A DNA stretch of 62,514 bases from Bacteroidaceae bacterium (lineage in GTDB: Bacteria > Bacteroidota > Bacteroidia > Bacteroidales > Bacteroidaceae), in NCBI GenBank assembly GCA_017622495.1, contig JAGAQY010000046.1, positions 1 to 62,514 on the forward strand, given 5' to 3'. A program made the position numbers and the translations under genes. Each line of letters starts with the position of its first letter. Position 1 is the first letter of the stretch. The notes beneath the pieces are model-generated. The model searched no databases and was not told the origin of the DNA. It saw only the letters and a list, made by a program, of their open reading frames with translations. Below are positions 24,675-33,459 of this stretch, one piece after another.

Positions 24675-26333
24675 ATGAAAAAGTTGATGGTTTTATTTGC
24701 CTTGGTGGGTCTAATGGTATTCTCGACCAAGGTGCAAGCACAGGACTCTACAGATGTGTCTTCCAATGAAACAGTTGCTGTACAACGTAGCTACATTCGT
24801 CCTACTGTTACCCGTATTTATGTGACAGACGGTAGTGTCGCGGCCAATCAGTATGCTGAGCGCTTTTCTCAGATTGCTCCGTCGCAATACAACTACATCG
24901 AGTTGGAGAATAAGTCTTTCACTTTGTACGACATTCCTGCAAATAAGAAGAAAAGAGATAAGCAGGTTAACAAATCTCTGAAGAACTTTATGGAAGCAGA
25001 GAAGGTAGGAAATCAAATTATGCATGGATGGTTCCCTGAATACGACAAAGAACGTGGGGCATATTCTATAAATAAACTTAGGGAGGTGGGGCGCTATGCG
25101 ATGACAGACCAAGATGTGCTTACAGCCAATAGTGGCACTCGTTCGGTGGATGTATACGCTGCGACATTTGGTAAAGAACTGATAGATCGGTCGTATGTGA
25201 TTTGCTATTTAATAGCGCATGAGAAGAATCTTGGTGGTGAGTCTGCGGTGCTCAAAGTAACTCCATATGCGTACAAGCTTGATTATGGAAAGAAGGTTGC
25301 TGCGAATTTCCAGAAGAATTATTTCCGAAGCCAAGATGGTATTGATGAATGCAACTTTCCTTTAATTCATGTAATGGATGCAAAGAAGGGATTTACGGCT
25401 TCTACGGGCGAAGATGAGCTTGCAGGTACGGCTGTTGGAATTATTAATTTATTGAAGAGTGCGTTCCGTAAGAAGAAAAATGAGGCGGAGGTTGCTCAAA
25501 GTATAGATGAATCCATAGAGGAGGATTTTGACATGGCTATAAGTCGCTTACGTAAAGTCTCGGAACTTCAACCACAAGCTACCATAGAAAGTGTTAAACC
25601 GATAGAAGCTAATATGGGCCGAAAAGAGGGCGTTCATGTAGATAAGCGATTTGATGTCATACGTCTTGAGGAGAGGACGGTGAAAGATAAGAATGGAAAT
25701 ATTTCTGTAGAACAGGTGGAAAAGGTGAGAGCAACAGTACGTGCTAAAAAGGTTGTAGATAATAGAGGCTTGGCAACGGGTGATGTTGCAGAGTTGTCTA
25801 AATTCTACAAAATTCGTGGTTATGCTATTCAAGAAGGGTATACTTTAAGACAGAATCCAGACAGAGGTGTTGGTATTGCCTTGGAGCCTTTAGGGGTTTA
25901 TCCTGGTGTCTCGATTGATTATCGTATAGGCCGTTATGTAAAGGTTCCGGGATTGCTTGTTGGTGCCAAACTCTCTTTTCCTTTATATGGAGCGGAATTC
26001 ACAGGTAGTCAGAGTATGTATTCTGCAGGTCTGGCTAAAGAGTTTAATTTTGCACCATTTACTATTACTCCTGGAGTTGATTTTGGTGTGTGGACGGGAA
26101 CCGCAGATTCAAAGAGTGATGGAAATGGGGGGTATAGTTTATACGGAGGTGATGATTCTGAGGCTGAGTGTTCTTGTTTAACTATTGGTATGAATGCCAA
26201 GGTCGGATGTTATTTCACTCGTTCATCGCAGATTTATGCAGTATTAGGTTTTGTTGCTCCTATCAAGAAGCCTGAGACAGAAGCAACTTTTATCCCAATT
26301 AATGTAGGCCTAGGTCTAAAGTTTGGATTCTAA
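24675..26333 (+). CDS. Exported hypothetical protein, possible outer-membrane beta protein
   Basis: This is about 552 residues from the ATG at 24675, chosen because it begins a clean signal peptide (KKLMVLFALVGLMVFSTKVQ, cleaved after AQA). Residues ~20-240 are unrecognised; residues ~380-552 have alternating hydrophobic strands ('PGLLVGAKLSFPLYGAEF', 'FTITPGVDFGVW', 'INVGLGLKFGF' ending in Phe), typical of outer-membrane beta-barrel proteins. It is the first of four linked genes (24675-28767) with lower GC than their neighbours. A -7 box TAAATTTG (24334-24341) implies a ~330-base untranslated leader, which is long for a structural gene. Function unknown. Confidence 0.6.
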   Translation: MKKLMVLFALVGLMVFSTKVQAQDSTDVSSNETVAVQRSYIRPTVTRIYVTDGSVAANQYAERFSQIAPSQYNYIELENKSFTLYDIPANKKKRDKQVNKSLKNFMEAEKVGNQIMHGWFPEYDKERGAYSINKLREVGRYAMTDQDVLTANSGTRSVDVYAATFGKELIDRSYVICYLIAHEKNLGGESAVLKVTPYAYKLDYGKKVAANFQKNYFRSQDGIDECNFPLIHVMDAKKGFTASTGEDELAGTAVGIINLLKSAFRKKKNEAEVAQSIDESIEEDFDMAISRLRKVSELQPQATIESVKPIEANMGRKEGVHVDKRFDVIRLEERTVKDKNGNISVEQVEKVRATVRAKKVVDNRGLATGDVAELSKFYKIRGYAIQEGYTLRQNPDRGVGIALEPLGVYPGVSIDYRIGRYVKVPGLLVGAKLSFPLYGAEFTGSQSMYSAGLAKEFNFAPFTITPGVDFGVWTGTADSKSDGNGGYSLYGGDDSEAECSCLTIGMNAKVGCYFTRSSQIYAVLGFVAPIKKPETEATFIPINVGLGLKFGF

Positions 26334-26414
26334 CAATAGATTTATAATGTTCGTCGTAGGGGTGGAAATCATCCCTCAGACGATACCTTATTTTAATAAT
26401 TATATTTTATAGCT

Positions 26415-26897
26415 ATGTTTAAAAGATTTCTAGTAGTGCTGTTAATGGTACTTGTGGTGGTACCTATGGCGATGGCGAAAAAGAATGAGTATCGTTATGA
26501 AGTTGTACCTGTTTCCGTTGGTACGCAAGGGACATATTTAATAAAGGTGTTTTCATATGCAAAAAATAAACAGAAAGCATTGGAACTAGTAAAACCTAAT
26601 GCAGTACATGCTGTACTATTTTCAGGCTTTACTGGCGGAAATGGTATTTCTAACCAAAAACCTATGGTAAGTGCAGAAGTAAAATCAGAACATCAGAAGT
26701 TCTTCGATGATTTTTTTAAGAATAAGGACTATGAGCGTTTTGTAAACCTTTCTGCAGATACTATGGTGAAGCCAGGTGATATGGTGAAAACTGGTAGGCT
26801 TTATAAGATTGGTTTTGTGGTTTCTGTTAATAAAGATAGTTTGCGTGAGTACTTGGAAAGTCAGGGCGTGTTAAAAAGTCTGGGTAGTATGTTTTAA
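26415..26897 (+). CDS. Small exported hypothetical protein
   Basis: This is 160 residues with a signal peptide (FKRFLVVLLMVLVVVPMAMA). The mature part is basic and mixed alpha/beta ('YEVVPVSVGTQGTYLIKVFS', 'HAVLFSGFTGGNG'), with no motif I recognise. It lies 81 bp after the putative outer-membrane protein and 18 bp before the next gene, so it is probably co-transcribed with both. The pattern of a periplasmic protein repeatedly paired with an outer-membrane protein and two others suggests a shared envelope complex; this is inference from gene order. Confidence 0.65.
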   Translation: MFKRFLVVLLMVLVVVPMAMAKKNEYRYEVVPVSVGTQGTYLIKVFSYAKNKQKALELVKPNAVHAVLFSGFTGGNGISNQKPMVSAEVKSEHQKFFDDFFKNKDYERFVNLSADTMVKPGDMVKTGRLYKIGFVVSVNKDSLREYLESQGVLKSLGSMF

Positions 26898-26915
26898 CTT
26901 TATATAAATATTGAT

Positions 26916-27815
26916 ATGAAAAGACTTTGTGTTGTAGCGCTATGTGCGCTGATTTTGCTTCCTATGGTAGCGCAAACAATGAAAAAACCACATTTGATGG
27001 TAGTTCCGTCGCGTGCTTTGATGCATCAAATGGATTTACTTAATGTAGACCAGTCTATGGGAATGCGTGTGGAGATTCCTGATTACAATACGGCATTCTT
27101 GAATACAGAACTCAAAGGATGTGTGTCGAAAATTTCGGAGTTGTTCGCAGATCGTGAATTCCCTTTAGAGATGTTGGAGCAGAAGTTAGTCGTAGGTCAA
27201 AATGACTTGAAACCTTTTAATATTGACCTTAAGATAGAATTGAACTATAAAATTATGGGCGATGGTTTGGAAGATGCAGTGTATTTTGAACTGACGGCCA
27301 TCGATGCTTATAGCAATAAACAGGTCGCAGCATCAAGTGGTCAAGGTCCTAAGGCTATTGGAGCAACAACTATCGAGTTGTTGACAGAAGCAGTATTGAA
27401 TCACATTGACAAATTCGCTGGTGATGTTCAGAAGTACTTCGAGAAGATGTATGAAAAAGGACGCGAAACAGAGTTGGTTGTAATTTCTGAAGAATATTCG
27501 TTAGACGAAGAAATTGATGATATGACCATCTCGGATTTTATTGATGAATGGTTGGCTGATAATTGCATGAATGCTTCATACTCAGTGGATAGTCAAGATG
27601 AAGCATTATTCACGGTGAGCCAAGCAATGATACCTCTGTTCGATGAAAAGGAACGCTCTATTACTGCATATAATTTTTACCGAAATTTGAAGAAGGCTCT
27701 TGACGAAAAATTGGAGAGTGCCGGTTATAAGACAAAGATTGTTCGTGGTGCAGTAGGTGATAAGGCAGGAACAAAAGCCCTGGGTATGGCAACTATTATT
27801 GTAGAGTCACTTTGA
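26916..27815 (+). CDS. Exported hypothetical protein, DUF6175-like
   Basis: This is 299 residues with a signal peptide (RLCVVALCALILLPMVAQ). The mature N-terminus 'KPHLMVVPSRALMHQMDLL' with 'CVSKISELFADREFPLEMLE' resembles periplasmic proteins that I recall as DUF6175, often beside CsgG-like genes in Bacteroidetes; this is uncertain. Residues ~85-165 alternate strands and helices, in the manner of the alpha/beta domain of CsgG/LpoB-like proteins. It is followed 10 bp later by the next gene. A related fold is seen in the CsgG-like lipoprotein at 42.5 kb, but no direct link can be shown. Confidence 0.55.
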   Translation: MKRLCVVALCALILLPMVAQTMKKPHLMVVPSRALMHQMDLLNVDQSMGMRVEIPDYNTAFLNTELKGCVSKISELFADREFPLEMLEQKLVVGQNDLKPFNIDLKIELNYKIMGDGLEDAVYFELTAIDAYSNKQVAASSGQGPKAIGATTIELLTEAVLNHIDKFAGDVQKYFEKMYEKGRETELVVISEEYSLDEEIDDMTISDFIDEWLADNCMNASYSVDSQDEALFTVSQAMIPLFDEKERSITAYNFYRNLKKALDEKLESAGYKTKIVRGAVGDKAGTKALGMATIIVESL

Positions 27816-27825
27816 TTTAGCTATT

Positions 27826-28767
27826 ATGAAGTCGATTTTTTTTTGTGTAGCGATTGTTGCAATGTTTGCCCTACAATCAGTCGGACAAACTTTTACAGTG
27901 GCACCTGCACATTTAGTCTCTGATTATGATTTGTCGGACAAACTAGACAATCAAGTACAGCAAAAGTTGCAAAAAGCATTGATGAAAAATGGTGTAGGCT
28001 CTGTCCCTTACGTGTCACGTTTTGCAGTAGTACCGACTGTTATTATTAACAATGAGGTGGTAACAGCAACTGTACCTCAATTCTATGATGTTGAGATGGA
28101 GCTGGTATTCAGCATGTGTGATGTACAAACAGGAAGAGTCTATGGAACAACTTCTGTTGAAACCCAATGTCGTGGTACAAACAGGGAAAATGCTTTAACC
28201 AAAGGTGTCGCTGCAATGAAATATGACCGAGACCCAACATTTGTTGAATTTATCGCTAACTCCAAGCAAGCTATATTCGATTATTACGAACAGAATTTAT
28301 CTACAATTTTGAATAATGCTAAGCAAGCCGCAAATAATCACAACTATGCACAAGCGAACTTCATTATTGCTGAAATTCCTTCGGGGATTCCTTCATATGA
28401 CACCAAAGTGATGCCCTTGTTGGAAGAATATGCTCAGAAAGCAATTGATGACATTGCAAGAAAACTATTAGATCAAGCCAAAGCAGCGTGGGCTGCAAGT
28501 CCTAATGCAGGAGGCGCAGAAAAGGTTGCCGAGATTTTAATGGACATGCCTCCTGGAAGTAGTTATACTAAGGAAATCCAATCACTGATAATCAAAGTGG
28601 AAAAGGATGTGAAGAGCATAGACAAGCGTGAATGGGATTTGCATGTACAGCAATTAAACAATGAACATATTGAGAATATGGCATGGATAGAGGCGTCACG
28701 CGATGCAGCTGTAGCATGGGGAGAAAACCAACCCAAAGAAACTGCAAAAATTTATTTGTGGTATTGA
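27826..28767 (+). CDS. Exported hypothetical protein, last gene of the envelope cluster
   Basis: This is 313 residues with a signal peptide (KSIFFCVAIVAMFALQSVGQ). Residues ~20-130 contain 'LDNQVQQKLQKALMKNGVGS' and 'YDVEMELVFSMCDVQTGRVY', the pattern of a CsgG-like alpha/beta domain (a helix followed by edge strands). Residues ~150-300 are helical, with a TPR-like stretch ('AANNHNYAQANFIIAEIPSG', 'AKAAWAASPNAGGAEKVAEI'). It ends the cluster that began at 24675. No enzyme motif is visible. The set of four could act in surface polymer or lipoprotein handling; this is inference. Confidence 0.6.
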   Translation: MKSIFFCVAIVAMFALQSVGQTFTVAPAHLVSDYDLSDKLDNQVQQKLQKALMKNGVGSVPYVSRFAVVPTVIINNEVVTATVPQFYDVEMELVFSMCDVQTGRVYGTTSVETQCRGTNRENALTKGVAAMKYDRDPTFVEFIANSKQAIFDYYEQNLSTILNNAKQAANNHNYAQANFIIAEIPSGIPSYDTKVMPLLEEYAQKAIDDIARKLLDQAKAAWAASPNAGGAEKVAEILMDMPPGSSYTKEIQSLIIKVEKDVKSIDKREWDLHVQQLNNEHIENMAWIEASRDAAVAWGENQPKETAKIYLWY

Positions 28768-28927
28768 TATTAATACAGACGTGAGTTTTATCTTAGGAAA
28801 TCCTCTTTCCCTCACTTATCTCTTTATTGCGGCATCATATAGCCTACCAGTGGAAATGAGTGGGGGATCTTCTATAAAGCATACCTGAAGGTGTATCTTG
28901 AGTGCCTTGCAAATTGTTTATTCTAAT

Positions 28928-29153
28928 CCCTCGTCCTTGCCCTCTTCTCGCCCAATCCCCAAGGCGAACGAAAAGAACGCAGCCACGAGCGATTAGGATT
29001 TTTCAGAAAGTAAGCGGAGCGTGAGTTTTTAAGTTTTTGAGTTTTTAAGTTTGTAAATGAGTACTTCCGATTTCAACACCATGTAAGCAAACCGCAGGGT
29101 TTAACTTACATAATGCTACTAAATTTCTGTACAGGATTTTCTTGCGTTTCGTG
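28928..29153 (+). repeat. Dispersed repeat R4 (226 bp)
   Basis: This is the fourth copy of the R element, of the R1 subtype (AAGTAAGCGGAGCGTGAGTT in the middle, then a GTTTTTAAGTTTTTGAG array). It lies 25 kb from R1-R3. It is intergenic between the envelope cluster and the Dcp-like peptidase. The remainder of the 28768-29481 gap holds the peptidase promoter and three copies of a TTAGAATCTGTTTTTAAA motif. Confidence 0.8.
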
Positions 29154-29223
29154 CTTTGCATCAATTCTCATGGGTAAAGTGCTGCTAATATCACATTGTT
29201 TTCACAGAACCGAAAATTCTTAC

Positions 29224-29231
29224 TATCTTTG
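29224..29231 (+). promoter_or_regulatory. -7 box for the Dcp-like peptidase gene
   Basis: TATCTTTG matches TAnnTTTG. It would give a leader of about 240 bases, inside which TTAGAATCTGTTTTTAAA (29243) and an inverted partner (ending near 29430) could fold over ~190 bases. A -33 TTTG is not obvious. Confidence 0.4.
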
Positions 29232-29481
29232 CACTGATTTGTTTAGAATCTGTTTTTAAATTATCGCTAATATGTTTTAGAATCTGCTTTTCGGTTTATC
29301 TGAGGTTCTTTTTTGCATCTTTGCACTCTCAATTCTTGCAAATAGACCACTATTTGCTTCGCCTTGACAGCGCAAATCTACACAAAAACACCTCTCAGCT
29401 AAACTCGAAGTAATTTTAAAACAGATTCTTAGAATGCATAGAAATCAATGATTATAATGTGTAAATATTAAGTAACAAACA

Positions 29482-31572
29482 ATGAAAAAAACATTTATTG
29501 CTATGGCCATAGTTGCCTTGACTGCATGTAATGCAAAGCACGACAATCCCGTGCTGGCCGATTCGGCTCTGCCCTTTGGTGCCCCCGAGTTTGCCAAGTA
29601 TCAATCGACCGACTACGAAGCGGCCTTCATGGAGGGCCTTGCCGAGCAGCGTGCCGAGATCGACGCTATCGTAGCCCAGACAGAGGCTCCCACCTTTGAC
29701 AACACCATCGCTGCCCTTGAGCGCAGTGGCAAGAAGTTGGCCAAGGTGAGCGGCGTGTTCTACAACCTCAACGAGACCGATGCCGACGATGTGATGCGTG
29801 AGACAGAGAAGAAGCTGTCGCCCATCCTCACCGAGCACAGCGCCTATATGACGATGAACGAGGCGCTCTTCTCTCGTGTGAAGGCGCTCTACGACACCAA
29901 GGCTTCACTGGGTCTTACCCGTGAGCAGGAGATGGTGCTCGACAAGTATTACCGTATGTTCGTGAAGGGTGGTGCCCTGCTCGATGCCGAGAAGAAGGCC
30001 CAGCTCATGGAGATTGACAAGCAGCTATCACTGGCCAGCATCGAGTTTGGCGAGAATGCTCTGGCCGAGACCAACGCCTTCGAGCTCGTTATCACTGATG
30101 AGAAGGACCTCGCAGGTCTGCCCCAAAGCTCTATCAACGCTGCTCGCGAAGCTGCTCAGGCAGCAGGCGAGGAGGGATGGCTCTTCACCCTGCACAAGCC
30201 CAGCTGGATTCCCTTCCTGCAGTATGCCGACAACCGTGAGCTGCGCAAGCAGATGTATCTCGGCTACATCAACCGTGGCGACAACAACAACGAGAATGAC
30301 AACAAGGCTGTCATAGCCCGCATCCTCAAACTGCGTCAGCAGAAGGCTCAGCTCTTTGGCTACGAGACCTTTGCCCAGTATCAGCTCGAGGACAAGATGG
30401 CCAAGACTCCCGAGGCTGCCTATAACCTCCTTATGACTATCTGGAATGCCGCGCTGCCCAAGGCCAAGGCCGAGGCTGCCGAGCTGCAGAAGATGATGGA
30501 TGCCGAGGGTAAGGGCGAGAAGCTTGAGGCATGGGACTGGTGGTACTACACCGAGAAGTTGCGCGAGGCTAAGTATGCGCTCAGCGAGAGCGAGCTGCGC
30601 CCTTACTTCTCACTCGACAATGTGCGCAAGGGTGCATTCATGGTATCGGAGAAGCTCTTCGGCATGAAGTTCCAACCCATCGAGGGATTGGATGTGTACC
30701 ATCCCGAAGTGGAGACCTTCGAAGTACTCGATGCCGACGGCTCACACCTCGCACTCTTCTACACCGACTACTTCCCCCGTGCTACCAAGCGTGCCGGTGC
30801 ATGGATGAACAATATCGTGGATGCATCGAACATCGACGGTGAGAACCAGCGCCCGATGATTGTCAACGTGGGCAACTTCACCCGTCCCACAGGCGACACC
30901 CCTTCACTCCTGACCATCGACGAGACCCGCACCCTCTTCCACGAGCTTGGTCATGCTCTCCACGGATTCCTCACACAGACCAAATATCCTTCAGTGAGCG
31001 GTACCAGCGTAGCCCGTGACTTCGTGGAGCTGCCCTCACAGATTATGGAGCACTGGGCTATAGAGCCTGAGGTGATGAAGATGTATGCCCTCCACTACGA
31101 GACCGGCGAGCCCATCACCGATGAGCTCATCGCCAAGATGCAGGCTACCTCATCGTTCAATTCGGGCTTCGAGACCGTTGAGCTCGTAGGCGCTGCCCTG
31201 CTCGATATGGAATATCACATGCTTACCGACTACACCGACTTTGAGGCAAATGCCTTTGAGAAGTCTGTAGCCGACAAGATTGGTCTCATCCCGCAGATTG
31301 CCTTCCGCTATCGCGGTCCCTACTTCAACCACGTGTTCAGCGGTGGCTATGCGGTAGGTTACTACAGCTACCTGTGGGCCGAGGTGCTCGATGCCGACGG
31401 TTTCGAGGCATTCAAGGAGAAGGGTATCTTCGATGAGGCTACCGGTCGCAGTTTCCGCAAGAACATCCTCGAGATGGGTGGCAGCGAAGAGCCTATGACA
31501 CTCTACAAGCGTTTCCGTGGTGCCGAGCCCAATCCTGAAGCATTGCTCCGTAACCGTGGATTGATAGATTAA
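29482..31572 (+). CDS. dcp: M3-family peptidyl-dipeptidase (Dcp-like), lipoprotein
   Basis: This is 696 residues, the usual size for Dcp/oligopeptidase A relatives. It removes dipeptides from peptide C-termini using zinc. The zinc site 'HELGHALHGF' (H487, H491) and the downstream 'FVELPSQIMEHW' Glu are intact, and 'YAVGYYSYLWAEVLDADGF' is the family's substrate-Tyr region. The N-terminus KKTFIAMAIVALTAC is a lipoprotein signal (LTAC), so the enzyme sits in the periplasm or on a membrane, as in many Bacteroidetes. It is monocistronic, ending in a strong terminator at 31591-31626. The GC-rich codon use (GCC, AAG, CTC) contrasts with the AT-rich cluster upstream, suggesting high expression. Confidence 0.93.
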   Translation: MKKTFIAMAIVALTACNAKHDNPVLADSALPFGAPEFAKYQSTDYEAAFMEGLAEQRAEIDAIVAQTEAPTFDNTIAALERSGKKLAKVSGVFYNLNETDADDVMRETEKKLSPILTEHSAYMTMNEALFSRVKALYDTKASLGLTREQEMVLDKYYRMFVKGGALLDAEKKAQLMEIDKQLSLASIEFGENALAETNAFELVITDEKDLAGLPQSSINAAREAAQAAGEEGWLFTLHKPSWIPFLQYADNRELRKQMYLGYINRGDNNNENDNKAVIARILKLRQQKAQLFGYETFAQYQLEDKMAKTPEAAYNLLMTIWNAALPKAKAEAAELQKMMDAEGKGEKLEAWDWWYYTEKLREAKYALSESELRPYFSLDNVRKGAFMVSEKLFGMKFQPIEGLDVYHPEVETFEVLDADGSHLALFYTDYFPRATKRAGAWMNNIVDASNIDGENQRPMIVNVGNFTRPTGDTPSLLTIDETRTLFHELGHALHGFLTQTKYPSVSGTSVARDFVELPSQIMEHWAIEPEVMKMYALHYETGEPITDELIAKMQATSSFNSGFETVELVGAALLDMEYHMLTDYTDFEANAFEKSVADKIGLIPQIAFRYRGPYFNHVFSGGYAVGYYSYLWAEVLDADGFEAFKEKGIFDEATGRSFRKNILEMGGSEEPMTLYKRFRGAEPNPEALLRNRGLID

Positions 31573-31590
31573 ATCCTTGTTTATATATAT

Positions 31591-31626
31591 AGACACGCGC
31601 GAGGAAACTCGCGCGTGTCTTTTTTT
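31591..31626 (+). terminator. Strong intrinsic terminator after the Dcp-like gene
   Basis: A perfect 13-bp stem AGACACGCGCGAG/CTCGCGCGTGTCT with a GAAA loop is followed by TTTTTTT. It begins 19 bases after the stop codon. Confidence 0.93.
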
Positions 31627-31694
31627 ATATGGAATGCTGTCGTATGGTGAAAGTATCACGGTTCACTATGAAACATCGTTGTAAACTTTGTGCT

Positions 31695-31874
31695 TCGCTC
31701 GTTTTTGCGTATATTTGAGGTAAACCTCGAATATAAATTATTAGGGCTGCAAGCAGCACTCCTCGGGGAAGCTAAAGCTTCCTTCGTCGCAACCGATGCA
31801 CATTTTGCATCGGCGCTGTGAAAAATATTGAAGTGAACTTCATATTTCTCGCTCGTTTTTGCGTATATTTGCCA
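31695..31874 (+). repeat. Hairpin array framed by a 22-bp direct repeat, before the sulfatase gene
   Basis: CGCTCGTTTTTGCGTATATTTG occurs twice, near 31695 and 31852. Between are five short hairpins with unrelated stems: GAGGT/ACCTC, GCTGC/GCAGC, GGAAGCT/AGCTTCC, CGATGCA/TGCATCG and GAAGT/ACTTC, each with a 2-6 base loop. The second direct repeat ends in TATATTTG, a possible -7 box 20 bases before the sulfatase ATG. Confidence 0.7.
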
Positions 31875-31893
31875 ATGAAAAGAATTGTATGCC

Positions 31894-33408
31894 ATGAATA
31901 AGAAATCGTTGATATGCCTCGGTATTGGCGCAACAGCGCTGATGAGTTGCTCTTCGGGTTCAGATACCTCTCGCCCCAATGTGATTCTACTGCTTGCCGA
32001 TGATATCGGCTATGGAGATTTAAGTCCGTATGGTGAACCTACCATTCACACACCACAGGTAGAGCGTTTGGCACAGCGCGGTGTTCGCTTTACCGATGCT
32101 CATGCTGTGGCTGCTACAAGTACGCCTTCACGATACTCGCTGCTTACGGGACACTATAGCTGGCGACGCAACGATACGGGCGTAGCGGCTGGTAATGCAG
32201 GTATGATTATACGTCCGGAACAGCAGACGGTGGCCGACCTTTTCCGTCAGAAAGGTTATGCTACGGGAGCTGTAGGCAAATGGCATCTTGGTCTTGCCGA
32301 CAAGACGGGTGCACAAGACTGGAACGGACATATCACTCCTGGTCCCACTGATATCGGGTTCGACTATTCCTATATTATGGCGGCTACGGGCGACCGTGTA
32401 CCTTGTGTATGGGTTGAAAACGAACGTGTAGTGGGGCTCGACCCCACAGACTCGATATTTGTGAGCTATCATACACCCTTTGAGGATGAGCCTTTAGGAC
32501 GTACACATCCCGAACTTCTTACCAAGCTGCATCCGAGTCCTAATCATGGTCATAATCAGGCTATCGTAAATGGTATATCGCGTATAGGATATATGAAGGG
32601 TGGGCGAGGAGCACTATGGGAAGACGAGAATATTGCTGACAGTATCACCGAACATGCCATTCGATTTATTGAGGAGCATGCCGATGAACCTTTCTTCCTG
32701 TATCTCGGCACCAATGATATCCATGTACCTCGCTATCCTCATCCTCGCTTTGTGGGCAAGAGCGGTATGGGACCCCGTGGTGATGCTATCTTGCAATTTG
32801 ACTACACCGTGGGGGCTGTGCTCGATGTGCTCGAACGAGAGGGTATCGCCGACAATACACTCATCATCCTTACCAGTGACAATGGTCCTGTTGTAGATGA
32901 TGGCTATGCCGATCGGGCTGTTGAACTCCTGGGCGATCATCGGCCATGGGGTGATTTGAGAGGAGGTAAGTATAGTAACTTTGAGGCTGGTACACGTGTG
33001 CCTCTTATCGTTTCGTGGCCGCGCAAGGTGAAGAGTGGGGTGAGCAGTGCATTGGTGTCGCAAATTGATTTCTTTGCCTCCATGGCTGCACTGCTTGGCG
33101 TATTGCCTGAGGAAGGTGCAGCACCGGATAGTCGCAACGCCTTGCCGGCATTATTGGGTGACGATACCGAAGGACGCGAATATGTGATTGAAAAGGCAGG
33201 TTCTATCTCCGTGTATGATGGAGAGTGGAAATATATAGCTCCATCGAATGGGTATGCCTATAACAAATTGACCAATACCGAACTGGGGAATGATCGCCAA
33301 CCTCAACTTTATCATATTTCTACGGATCTTGGTGAACAGCATAACGTTGCTGCTGAACACCCCGATGTAGTGGAACGTCTGAAACAGATTATTGCAGACA
33401 ACCTGTAA
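31894..33408 (+). CDS. S-type sulfatase, lipoprotein
   Basis: This is about 504 residues from the ATG at 31894, which starts the lipoprotein signal (MNKKSLICLGIGATALMSCS; lipobox LMSC). It hydrolyses sulfate esters. The calcium ligands are in 'LLADDIGYGD' and the formylglycine motif is S-x-P-x-R (S76-T-P-S-R80) followed by 'LLTG', so activation needs an anaerobic sulfatase-maturating radical SAM enzyme, not seen in this window. 'GKWHLG' and 'LTSDNGPVVDDG' complete the active site. The specific sulfated glycan is unknown. It is a single gene preceded by a hairpin array and a possible -7 box. Confidence 0.93.
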   Translation: MNKKSLICLGIGATALMSCSSGSDTSRPNVILLLADDIGYGDLSPYGEPTIHTPQVERLAQRGVRFTDAHAVAATSTPSRYSLLTGHYSWRRNDTGVAAGNAGMIIRPEQQTVADLFRQKGYATGAVGKWHLGLADKTGAQDWNGHITPGPTDIGFDYSYIMAATGDRVPCVWVENERVVGLDPTDSIFVSYHTPFEDEPLGRTHPELLTKLHPSPNHGHNQAIVNGISRIGYMKGGRGALWEDENIADSITEHAIRFIEEHADEPFFLYLGTNDIHVPRYPHPRFVGKSGMGPRGDAILQFDYTVGAVLDVLEREGIADNTLIILTSDNGPVVDDGYADRAVELLGDHRPWGDLRGGKYSNFEAGTRVPLIVSWPRKVKSGVSSALVSQIDFFASMAALLGVLPEEGAAPDSRNALPALLGDDTEGREYVIEKAGSISVYDGEWKYIAPSNGYAYNKLTNTELGNDRQPQLYHISTDLGEQHNVAAEHPDVVERLKQIIADNL

Positions 33409-33459
33409 GTGGGCTGAGTGCTGCTGTTGTTATGTATGTTGATGAACTCGAAGTACTGA

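Noticed and set aside
29254..29300. tRNA or rRNA gene in the gaps
   Set aside because: No cloverleaf-like T-loop (GGTTCRA) with matching stems was seen in this or other long gaps.
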